NCBI RefSeq assembly: GCF_021462225.1
Contig: NC_061813.1
Coordinates: 18,376,442 to 18,440,441 of the forward strand
DNA from: Girardinichthys multiradiatus
Taxonomy: Eukaryota; Chordata; Actinopteri; Cyprinodontiformes; Goodeidae
Length of the DNA: 64,000 nucleotides
Reading direction: 5' to 3'
The stretch's first letter is position 1. Each line of letters starts with the position of its first letter. Of this stretch, positions 10,901 to 22,624 are shown piece by piece. Below the pieces are notes generated by a model. It had not been told where the DNA came from. It saw only the letters and a program-made list of their open reading frames with translations, and made no database searches. Both the position numbers and the translations under genes were made by a program.

Positions 10901-13775
10901 TACAAACATATGTCAAGGAAATGACTCTTGACGATGGAGCAACAGTGGTAGTATGCAGATGCATGGCAGAGAGGCTGTCAGAGGTGTCTCAGGCTGTGGT
11001 GGGCTTGGACGACGTCTGTCTATGTTGCTGAAGTGTAATGGAAGCTTCACCCTCGAGGAATAGCTGCTGGATGCTTAGGTCACAATGCCCTTTAGCACAT
11101 GGCACACACACACAGACACACACACTCACACACACATATCGCAGATATGACAGGAACATGCAAAAAGCATACGGACACCATGGCAACTGAATCTGTGTGT
11201 GTGCATGCATGCGAGCGTCTGCAGCTGCCGTGTATGTGCGCTTATCGATCCAACGTGACGTCTAAACTGTATTATTGACCTAAATGTTGTTTCTAACATC
11301 TAATCTGTTCTAGCTCAGATGTAATTTTGTAAAGAATTTAGAAACACTTGTTAGTTTCACTTCAGAAATTGTTGGCTGATGGGAATTTATTGCACCGATT
11401 CAGATGGATTGCTTTCATAAAACCTGATGTTGCATTGAGAGAGCCAAATATAGCAAGTGTTCCTGTAACTGTATGATTCCCCAACACACACACACACACA
11501 CCCACACCTACCTGCCTACACAAACACACACACAAATAAACATACGACAAGCACTCTCACATATGCAGACGTGGACACACACTTTTATTGATCTACAGCT
11601 TAGCTCATGCCAGCAGGTAGTCCAACTCACCGGTTATTCTGAGGAATTGCTTTCAGTAGTTTCATCCACACACATGCTATGTGATTGTTTCCAGTGGCTA
11701 AATCTACACAATTTGTACACGGCCAACTCTTAAGACACCATCACCTCCTCTTCACAGATCAAGAGCCAAATTTGTCGATACCAAACACACACACACACAC
11801 ACACATTTACTTTCAAAAGCATGCCGCCTTTCAACTCAAGCATGTTTAAAGCTGTGAGTATCAAGTTAAATTCTGTTGCATAGTTAGTTCTTTGTCCTGT
11901 TCTGCCATCCCTCCATTTCCATCGCTTCCTCCTCTAAATATTGCTATGCATGCTTTTCTGTCATAGTCATGCTTTTTGATTTCTCTTTATAGCCGCTAAC
12001 ACAGTATGGGGTGTAAAGAATAAGGGATTAAGGCATCTCGATTGAGTATGTTTGAACGACTTTGGTGTGCTTGTGTGCATGTCTGCTTTGTTTAGTTGCC
12101 TTGCCTGTACCACTGTGTTGCCCCTTTGAATCTAATATGAAAACAAGGAAAAGGGGCACAAAGTTCAGTTTGTTAAACTAACTTTTGGCACAATGGAGTG
12201 TTTCTCATTAAAGTCAATCAGGCCGTAGACAACAAAAGAACCTTTCACTGACGAGTATGAAGTGAAAATAAAAACCAGGGAAACATTTAGCTGGCACCCA
12301 CTCTCTCTGTAATATGTTATGTGCGCGGCCTCCACATCCTCTCCCAAAATCGGCCTCTGCTGTTTGAAACTGATCGAATTAAGATGTTCGAGGGTTTTCT
12401 TGGTGCCCCTCTCACTTTTCTGAAAGGTCATAAGTCCATTATAAATGTGGGACATAACTGTGCTAAGGAAAACAGATGCTGAGAGATGATATGAACATTT
12501 ATGCTGTAAACTGCAACTTTCTCCTTACCAAGAAGAATGTTGCTTTTTTTACAACATAATCCGTACCTTTAACTAGGGCTTGTAAAGCAGGCCTGTTAGA
12601 GACTTTATTTAGGTTTACCTCTGTCTGACCTCCTCATACTCTGCGTTGACTTTCCCTGCGTGAGAACAGCTGTGAGGTTTGCATGAGAACCAGGTGGCTG
12701 TGCATATTGTAAGCATAAACTGTCCCAGTGGGGCAGACCGTAAAATAGACATTTAATGAATTTATTGAGATGTACAGAATGTGTATTTTCTCAATATGTT
12801 TATGCGCAAAACTAAGTTCCAGTTGACGCTCTATTTTTACTTTACAGGTTTTAAATTGTTCAAACTGTGTGCATTGTGTGATATGGGATCTACGTCTGGT
12901 CAACTTTTTATTGTCATAGTAGTTTTTTTTTAAATATAAATATGGCTGAATTGAATGTTTACATGAACGTGAATAGGAATGCGACTCACGGGATACATTT
13001 GCCTTCAAAACCGGCTATGCATTCATTCAGTGCCAGCCTTGCAAAATTTTGCACACACAGTTCTATAAATTATGAGCAAAAAAAAAAAAAAAGATTGGAT
13101 GGAGAATATCTATAAACATCCAGCTGAAAAGGTGAAGTTCGCCAGTCTTTTGCTGTCCCATTATCTTCCTGTTTTCTTTAAGTAGTTTCAGGGATGGTGA
13201 CATCCACTGTTTCCAATATACATCTCATTTTACATTTAGGCCAGAAAGTTTGTTTTGCTCTCATTTGATCAAAGGGTGTCCCTTTACATGTTTGCTGTGT
13301 GATCAATATCGACCTGTGGCACTAATAGTTGTCTTGTCAAAACAGTTTTCCACCTGAGCTGCAGATCTCTGTAGCTTCCCCAGAGTTGCTGTGGGCCTAC
13401 CAGTGTAGGCAGATAATCATTCCTTAGTAAGTTTACAGTTGTGCAATGCTGTTGTTGTTTTTGTTCTCATTTTGTTTTAAATAGATATTTGAAATAGAAC
13501 TGTGCTCCCAGAAATGTTCAAATGTTCTTGAACTTTTTTTTTTTTTTAACATAACACCTTTGAGTCTTTTACGGAGCAGCTGTTTTTAACCTGAAATCCA
13601 TTTCCATATATGTAGAAATTATTTTTAATTGGGAGTTGGATACTTGTAGAAACGTGCAAAAAGCTGGGCAGCAATCATGAGAATGTTTTAATTGCTGTAA
13701 TAACAACAAAGATTTTTACACTGATCATGAAGAAGAGTAGGTATTATTTTTGACATGCCATTATTTAATAATATG

Positions 13776-13813
13776 TTTTAATAAGGTAGATAGTACCTTA
13801 TTAAAATAAGGTA
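13776..13813. repeat. Perfect 13-bp hairpin with a third alternating arm
   Basis: Arm 13776-13788 (ttttaataaggta) and arm 13794-13806 (taccttattaaaa) are exact reverse complements around a 5-base loop (gatag). The arm unit aataaggta recurs at 13805-13813, so the second arm can pair with either neighbour. Confidence 0.9.
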
Positions 13814-15937
13814 CTAGATAGCATTTTGTGTTTTCATTGTCTGAAAATCTGAGATATTTGTGAAAATTAATTAAAGCCATAAGACAATAAAAACATGACA
13901 ACATTTTCAAACCTTTACAAATAGGGGAAATGTATGTCTTTTTTTCCCTTTTTCTTACATTTTTTGTCCTTACCTGGACACAAGCTTGTGTGACTATTGC
14001 AAATTAGACTTATTAGGCCTTTGGCTGTCACACCTAGTAGTTTTAGCAGTCCATCAAGAGTTCCTACACATGCAGAAAAACTGGACATTATGTGGAGATG
14101 TGAAAAAACGTTTCTGTCAGAGAATCATCTAGAACACTAACACACTAGTCTGTTTAATACCTATCACTCACCCACACTGTTTAGTTTGATTGCCTTCATA
14201 CTGTAGTGTATATGTATGTGGCTATTTTTGTCTAATTAGGTTGATAAAAAGAATAAAATTTGGGGTCTTCGAATTCCAGTCTGATCTTCCTTGTTTGCTA
14301 AAATGGTCTTACTTTTATCAAGACAAAATCAAAAACAACAAATAAAAAACATGCTTGGGCATAAAAACGGCAACACGAGTTCCTATTATTCTAATAATCA
14401 GTACACTGACTAACCAACAATGAAACAGGTGTATGTGCATATCTGTGTAGGAGGATGGAGGTGGCAGTGTGAGCATGCTCTATCTGCTATTTTCTTGACT
14501 GGTAATCAGGCAAACACGCTGCAAGTCTCCTGCTATGTTTTGCCCCCCAGTGTGTCTCCAGTCTCTGCGCCTGTGAGTAACTCTGTATTTTTCTATGCAG
14601 ACATGCATGTATTATTATAGTGTCCAGATTTGACAGCGTATAGTGCATGTTTTTGTCACTGTATTTGCTTGCAACTTTGTCTTTGCCTGAGTCCACTGTA
14701 TGCCCATGCTTTCTGTATCTTAGAATCTATATCTCTGTGACTTCCCTGTGCTCAGAAGTATTTTGGCGACTGAGGTTCACAAGTTGAGTGCGCACGTGTG
14801 CACGTGTGGGTGTGTTTGCCGACTCACAGATGTGGGTGTTTTCCGGATGAAGGTACAACTTCTAGGACATTTAATCTATGGGAGAATTTTCACACTAGCT
14901 ACAGCTTGTTATCAAATGTTGCTAGAGTAAAATACATCTTTCATTGTAGGATATTTAGGACAAATTTAGTAAGACCTCTGAGTTTCTCACTGCCCTCTAG
15001 CTAGCCTATAGTGTGTCTGTGTGAGAGCAGGCTGAAGAAAGAGGAAGATATTACTAAGTTTTGTTTCCGTTTTGATGCTTTTCAACGCTTTCATGATTTA
15101 AGGTTGGATGACAAAGTTTAAGAGCAAACTCTACTTTTAATATATTGGAAATACACTGATTCCAAAGCTTTAGGAAGGACTGGCCTCATATATCTGCAGT
15201 CATATGTGTTCACTTAGTAAGCCACAGCTGCTAGTGCCATTAGAATGATTTCCTGTGTGCGTATGTTTTTTTATCTGTCCCTTTAACACATACATGCATC
15301 TAAAGGCTCCGTCCAAATTGAGTTTAGCAGGACACATATTTTACAGCCGTCTGAGTCACTCTGATGTTCAGGGGCTTCATTGTAAAATGTGATCCAGGTT
15401 GTCTTGTAACACAACCTAAAAAAAAAATGTTATATATTCTCTTCCTTCAACCTTTTTTTTAATGGCAAAGGACGTCATAGTAGCTTTAAAGTCTGAACAA
15501 AGAAAAGAGGTCAATAGCTTATCTAGGTATTAATATTAAAAGCTTTTAGTGTTTAAGCTGGCAGGGAAAAAAAACAAAGGACACATTTGTTTAATAGAAT
15601 AATCCTTCTTTGTGTTTAAGACAACTCCAAAGCTTTCATATTTGAGCCTTAATGTTTCGACAAGCTGTTTGATCAGATGTTTTTTGAGGAGATTGCAAAT
15701 GGCAGGCCGTCTCAGAAATACGTTTCCTTGTTTTACCTGACCCACTTTTCTTTTACTGTGTATTCATGTGAGCATGTGTGTGTGTGAACATGTGTGTGTG
15801 TGTTGCTTGGTCCCTCTTTGCTCAGAAAGTTGTAAATATAATCTCAGACACATGTTACTCTGGCTGATTTTTTTTTTTTTCGTACTCATGTCAGCTGTGA
15901 TTAGCATAACTTCTGCCAAGACAGAAGAGTGCTCTTT

Positions 15938-15943
<6 letters not shown>

Positions 15944-15993
<50 letters not shown>
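15944..15993. repeat. (TA)25 microsatellite
   Basis: An uninterrupted 50-bp alternating TA tract, self-complementary and able to extrude cruciforms. Likely length-polymorphic. Confidence 0.97.
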
Positions 15994-16000
<7 letters not shown>

Positions 16001-16528
16001 GGGTAAACCTTAACTCAGCTGCCATTTTGAATAATTCCACAATGATTTGTTTATGTAGTGATTTATCTTGAATGTAGCTTGAAAGCACACTGCAGTGGGC
16101 AAAGATGTAAAATCTGACTGACAAGCTCCGAAACAAAATCTTTCTCCCAGACTATCTCCTGAAAAGGTGTTCCCAGCAACATATTATTACACGCCAACGT
16201 CTGAGAGCACATTTTAACACTCCCTGGCCTCAAACTTTTAATGTCACCCTGTCTGTGTCTCAGAATGCAGCCATGTAAAATGCAGCTGTGACCATTGTAC
16301 TCTTCGCCGAAACTGTTTCATTTACATTCATTTTGTGCATGGGAACGGAGGTTTCCTATTCTATCATGAGACGGACCCTGTGCAAAACGAATTTCTCGCC
16401 TTCCCTGGAGAGCAAATGGAATAGGGATTCGGAACACACCCATCAGACAATGGAAGAGGTGGGGGTCTCAATTTTTTCTGATATTCTCTACACCTCCCTG
16501 ACCCTGCTTTCCCGCAACTTGCCCCGCA

Positions 16529-16549
16529 GGGTGGGGGGGTGGGGGGGGT
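16529..16549 (+). repeat. G-run tract with G-quadruplex potential
   Basis: Three G-runs (3, 7 and 8 G) separated by single T residues on the + strand, enough for at least four G-triplets with short loops. Confidence 0.75.
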
Positions 16550-17099
16550 AGTGTACTGGCAACAGAGGGTGGAGAGGTGCAGAGGGTGTAGGGGCTGTAG
16601 ACATACAAAAATGTCTGACAAAAGTAGTTAAAAGAAACAGAAGCAACAGGATGGTGACTAACCAAATACTCGGCGACAGTTCGAGAGAGGAAGACGGATG
16701 CAGTGAGGAACGGAATGAGGGGGAGAGAAGATGAGAATATATATGCGGTGCCCAGTGTTGTGAGACAAGGCAGGTTGCTGTCACTTTAAAAATGACTGTA
16801 ATAAAAGTGACCGTCGGAAGATGGATCTGGTGATTTTGGCTTGCTAATCAGTCATCTGTGAAGAGGACCACAGCCCAGATTCAACGGACGCTTGACACTC
16901 TCTGATTGATGCCTGTACCCGATTAAAAAAAAAAAAAAAAAATGAAAGAAAGGTCTATTAACTGTACACCTATTAAATGGGGTGAAAAGCCAAAAAAAAA
17001 AATAATAATACATCCTTTCTGCCATTATGTGCTGCAGATCTACATACATTCTGTGCTTTTGTCTTATCTGTTCAGTTTTTTCAAGATATTCTGTTCCTC

Positions 17100-17300
17100 A
17101 GACTTATTACTGCCATATAGTGGGTGGAGATGTTAATCAGCAGGGCCTACTTTTGCATCCTGGACATCACTACTGTACTGAGTGCAGCCCTCAGATCAGA
17201 TCAATAAAAGGCCTCGGCACGCTAATCAACTGTGGAACCTGCTGTTCTCGTTAAATATGCAAATGGGAACCACCAAATGCAGGATGTCTCAGCCGGTATG
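17100..17300. promoter_or_regulatory. Candidate conserved non-coding element
   Basis: Contains gatgttaatcagcagggcc, cacgctaatcaactgtgg and an octamer-like tatgcaaatgg at about 17255-17266. These are homeodomain and POU-type motifs in non-repetitive sequence. No coding frame is present. Confidence 0.3.
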
Positions 17301-17742
17301 ACCACGAACCTTTCTTATTTTTGCCAAATGACATGCAAAAAAATAAAAAATAATGGACCCACAGTTGAATCTCATATTTCCTCATCTCTCCACCACTAGA
17401 CACAAACACACACACATACACACAGAAAGATTGCCTGCAATAATAATAACCCCACAGACGACAGCTTCAGCCCCCTCCTTCCAATACCCACCTTACCCCC
17501 CTCCTCCCATCACCACCACCATATACAATCAAACAAAGCCTCACTCTTACCTTGCGCATGACCAATCCTTCCATCTCTCCCCCCTTTTTTTTACCTCCAC
17601 CATTATCACTATGCATGCTCTTCCCTCTCTGTAAACCAAACCACACCTAGCAGTAGCAACACCTTGCACTACCCCGACTGTCCCACAGCCTACAGCATGG
17701 CACTCACCCCCACCAAATGCAGCCCTGGTCTGCCGTTTTTCC

Positions 17743-17866
17743 CATCTATCCCTTTTTCTCTGCCCCAGTCTCTTTCCCCCCCAGTCTCTCTTTCTCTCTC
17801 TCTCTCTCTCTCACTCTTCCCTTTCCCTCCTTTCCTCTCCCTCTGTCTTTTCCCTCTCCCCTCGCT
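17743..17866. repeat. Polypyrimidine tract
   Basis: About 120 bases of nearly pure T/C on the + strand, including a (CT)n core near 17784-17812. Capable of triplex formation in supercoiled DNA. It accounts for the long spurious frames on both strands here. Confidence 0.85.
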
Positions 17867-19051
17867 CCTGGCTGGTGCTGGTGAAATATCAGGGCAAACG
17901 GATTTCAGCTTTTTTCTCTGGCTCAGAGGGGTTGTTCTGTGCGATTTGGCCCTGGGGTGCATTTCAGCGCTTCTGATGTGAGAGACACAGAGAGAGAAGG
18001 TATTGGAGGGGAAGAAACAGGAAGTGCGGGTGCATGTTGTGTGTGTGGGTGTGTGTGTGTTTGTGCACAAAATGGAGAGAAAAAGAAAGGGATATAGAGA
18101 GAGGAAGGCTTTATCCTTTCCTACTGAGAGGGCAGTCGGCAGTGTTAAAATGACAAGCCTTCGACCGGTGTTGAACCGGCAACCAAAGGTTTGCCTGCTG
18201 TTCGTAGTTTGTAGAGGCCTTGAGGTGATCTCCATACGTAATCAGGACAATCCACCTCTATTACAGGTGTGCCGCCATCTTGGAATCTCTGAACCAGAGA
18301 TCCCCTGTGCTAGTTTTGAAATAGAAATTATGCATAAACCTTAAATGCAGGTATTAAGGCACATTTTTCCCACCCAAGCTGTTACATGTCACCTATGCAA
18401 ATATATGCATTATTTATAATATACATGTAAATTTTAGAAATGACTATAGCCTTTATTGCTCTTGAAAAAAAAGTACAAATGACACAACATACTTATGGGA
18501 ATATTTTTTGGTTTCTTCTAATTATTTTCTTATATTTGTTTAGTTTGGATATGAGTTTTTAGGCCAGACGTGCTATTTGAAAAGAGATTTATTTGATCAG
18601 AATTTCCACAACAAATTTTGTGTTACCATCATCACACATCCATGCACATGAACAGTTAACACGATGTTGTGGGTGTGTGTGTCTGTTTATGTTTTATAAT
18701 CTCACATCTCACTGTAAGGCGTCCTAAAAGGATTTGTCATTCTCAGCTCAGCCTGATTGTGAATTAAATATATTTTTAGGCACCTTTTATTCATCCCTTT
18801 GTGAACTCAGTCACAATTGAGGTCAAGCCACACATAAACACACACAGATAAACAAATGCACACAAACTCTCTCAGAAAAGGACACAAAGCTTTCAGAACA
18901 AATCACTGTTGAACTACCCAGTGTAGAACGTTTCTGACATTTTGTTTGGGAGAAGTAGCATTTAATTGAAGGGAGGAGCGATATGGATGGCAGTTATGCA
19001 ACCGAGGGAAAATGTCTACATTTCAACCCAAATTGAAAACATAACAGAGTT

Positions 19052-19197
<146 letters not shown>

Positions 19198-21659
19198 ATT
19201 TCAATGTAATGCCATTTGTTTATATTTTATTTAGTTGAAGTTTAGGTTCAAAGGTTGAAACTGTCCAAAAGTGGAAATTTCAGGTAACTATTTGTATAAT
19301 GTCTTAGAAAATTTGTGGAATGATGCGAATGTGCTCTTTCAATTTTTTTATGTACATTTAAATTTTTAATGGTGTAATTTCTAATTTGTTAAACAATAGC
19401 CACATATTTTTAATGTTTTGAATTATAAAAAATAAAAAAATACTCATCTAGAAAGTGATTTTTTAAAGTAAATTGCTATGCTGTTGCTGTTTTTGATTAT
19501 AAATTGTACTAGAGAACTGGTTCTATATTGCCATCTAAACAAGTAAGGTCAGAGGTCTGAATCACCAGATTACAAGATAGCCTGGAGTCTTTTGCTCACA
19601 GGCACTTGGGTGTTCCCAGAAATGTGCTGCTTGAACTCGCGTCACCCAGTTTAATGATGTTACTGGGAGAGGAGACTGAAGAGCCCTCATAAGGACCCTT
19701 CTAATGCAACAATGGAGTCAACGAGCATTTTTCAGGGTCACTGTAAACCACAAAGGAACAGCAACAAAAAAAAAAAACAAAAAAAAACTAAAGATGCCTC
19801 CCTTCTATCTTTTGATAGATTCTAATTCTATGTTTTTATTTTGCATTTCCCTCGAAGCGTTGCGAATTTGTTTCCCCCTAAATCGCTCGCATTTATGCAT
19901 TGGTCATTGCGCCTCACGATGTCTTGGCTGGCTTGCTGGATGATGATGGCGTCCAGGCAGGGGACTATACAAGCTCACAGCTGACTGCAGTGTTTGGTGG
20001 AAAATATCTGCTTGGTTACGTGCCCGCAAGACAAAATAAAAAGTGGTGTAAAAACTAATTTAGTCAGTAATTTAGTAAATATGCATGCATAATATCAAGC
20101 AATTTTTTGCCAAGTGTTTAAACCTATAAATATAATATATTATTATATTTGGTTGCGTCAGTGTAATTTTTCCCTAATTCTTAATTTTTAGAAATTATTA
20201 TTAAAACACTTCTTTTACAAAAAGCACTAACATTTTCCACATATCAACTGTATCATACAAGTTCTTGACCAAAAAAAAAAAAAAAAACACAGCATGAGGG
20301 GAGCTTCTGGCGTTTTACCCGAGGTGTCGAGATGTCAATCTGTTGCCATGGAGCTGACTTCTCGGTGCTGACCAGGTTATTTTCCGTGTTGGGACGGTCG
20401 GCTATGTTGTCAGATGAAAGCCAAGGCAAGGGAGGGAGGTGTGGTGCTGGTGTTGGAGGTGGGGGAGTGGAGTGGTGTGTCCGGATCGGTGGATGACGGG
20501 CTGGAAAGGTGGAGGGGTGACCGTTCCCAGGAGAGGGGAAGCGGAGGCGGGTAGGGCGGCTACTGGAGATCTAAAAAGGACCTCTCGGACCACTAAATTG
20601 ACACGTTCAAGCCGCTACGTTGACATGAAGAGAGAACTTTAATAAGCCATGTGAAGATACAGTACAGAGCTTTCACTTTCACTAGGCCATTAACTGCAGG
20701 CCTTTAGAACTTAACTTTGATTTCAAAATAACTATTTTAATAATAATAACAATAATAATTATTATTATTAATATGTTTTATGGAGTATCTATTTCTATGG
20801 AATTGTTTAATTTATTATTTCTTTCGATTTTTTTATTGTATTTTTTTGTCAGAGAAGCTATAATGTATTGTGTCCAACTCGGCTTCAAAATATAAATCCA
20901 CGGGGATCTGATTAACAATTAAGAACATTTGCTATTAAAGGGGCCCTTAACCAGATCTGTGTCGGGACATTGTGACATGGCCGTTTCAGGGGACTTTTTT
21001 TTCATTCCTTTGTCCATATATGGAAGGCATTCACTGGACGCGTGTCTATTAAATAGAGTTCAACAATGAAAAAGATCGGAGGACCAAAGGGGCAAGTGGG
21101 AGGAGGGCAGCAGGGCGAGGTGAGACTGAATGGAAAGTGTGTGCTGTATTAGAAGCGTGTGTGTGTGTGTGCTCAGTTAGTGTAGATTTCCTCTCGTGTG
21201 AGCTAACCGAAATGTTGGGCGACCAACTCTGCCATGCCATCCTTCTCCTTGTCTGTTGTTTCTCCTTCTGCCTGCTTCTCCTTCCACACTTGCTCTTCCT
21301 CAGAGGCAGTGGTTGTAGTAGTAGCTGTATCACGGTCAACGTTGCCCCGCCTGCGTCTCTGGAAAGAGTTTACAGTCAGGAGGGCACGGTTTGCTCTTAT
21401 CAAATAAACACAGTGGCACCAGCAGACCCACCTCCCCGCACTTTCACCCCTCTTCCTCTGTCTCCTAATCTCAAGAGCCCTTCAGCCCCCCACCCCTCCC
21501 ATCCCCACACACCCATCTCCTCCTCCCTATGACTGCATGCACCCCACCTCTTCTCCTGCTAGAGCCCCAGCAGCTGTGGTCCCATGTAAATTTTACATGA
21601 TTGCCACCTCCTTCTTTTACCCCTCTGCCTGTCCTGATGCCCCCCCTTCACGGCCACCC

Positions 21660-22180
21660 CCATATCATGTTGCATATTAATGCACAGTTTATGCAACAGC
21701 TCATCTGACGGTGCGCACCGGCTGTCATGTCCGTGCCTTTGGCTGGGGAATTTGCATATGTGATTACAGCGCCTGAAGTGGTTGATTGTACCTTGCGCAA
21801 GTTATTTGATGTTGAAATGTGATATTCGGTGCGCAGGCGGAAGATGGGTATAGGTGGAGGAGTGAGCAGTGGGCGGGTGAGGTGGGGGTCCCCTTGACCC
21901 TTGAAATGCGAATTAATACCGTGTGGCCCCGTTTGATTAGGGCATTTTTCTAATTGTTGTCATCGGGAATTGCGCTATCGCGGTGCATCTGGAAGCACTT
22001 TGACATCCAGGTCTTATAAGGGGGTTCAAGAACTTCTTAAAAAGCAATGCATGGGGGGAGGCGAGGTGAGGTATTGTTTAATTTCATCGTGTTTTCATTA
22101 ATGCAGAATTATTCCAATTAGTGAACATATGTCTGAACACGGCTTTCACTTGTAACACCTGCAGCTTCACAAAGCAGTTC
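21660..22180. promoter_or_regulatory. Candidate conserved regulatory block upstream of the zfhx4 promoter
   Basis: About 500 bp of complex sequence with motif-dense phrases: gaatttgcatatgtgattac, cgttatcg-like CpGs (gcgctatcgcggtgc), ccgtttgattagggc, cattaatgcagaattattcc and aattagtgaac. It lies 2-5 kb upstream of the CpG-rich promoter region. No coding frame. I infer an enhancer or proximal conserved element. Confidence 0.35.
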
Positions 22181-22583
22181 TGAATCAATAACAACAAAAA
22201 CCCCATATTGGGGATCCCGAGATCAAAATCCAATTAAATCAGACCCCATTTCTCTAGAATGGGTTCATTTTGCAGGACATTGAAGTGAAAATGTTGGAGG
22301 GGTCCTGCTCTTGGACAGATGTAAAGGTCCACTTTGAGAATATTTGTTTTTAAGCTTTCCCTGTTCCCCTCCTCTCGCTCTCCGTCTCCCTCTCTCTCTT
22401 TAAAAGGGAGCGGAAGAGTGGGCTGATACCAGTCTCATGTTGCGTATGGATTTTCGTTTATATAATCGATCGAAATGACCCAATACATTGATTTTGGGTT
22501 CAGTGTTTTACAAACAAGCGTTTATGGGTCTCGATTTTACGTTAGGGATGATTCCAGTGTGACACCGACAAGCAAGAGAGATA

Positions 22584-22624
22584 GTGTGTGTGTGTGTGTG
22601 TGTGTGTGGTTGGGGGGGGGGGGG
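22584..22624. repeat. (GT)n followed by G13
   Basis: A GT microsatellite (22584-22608), a short spacer, then 13 consecutive G residues ending at 22624. Confidence 0.9.

Larger units (their letters stand above)
10449..16500. other. Intergenic DNA upstream of zfhx4
   Basis: No gene is recognised. It contains short CA tracts (11100-11135, 11484-11540, 11784-11803), a TA microsatellite (15944-15993), a perfect hairpin (13776-13806) and a candidate regulatory block (10650-10900). Open frames are short and often translate repeats. Confidence 0.5.

Noticed and set aside
18153..18181. B-box-like ccggttcaacaccgg on the minus strand, possible tRNA or SINE
   Set aside because: No A box at a suitable distance and no folding 5' half; could be a relic but unsupported.
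17690..18235. 181-codon minus-strand frame
   Set aside because: Driven by a T/C-rich low-complexity tract; Arg/Glu repeats only, no domain and no start context.
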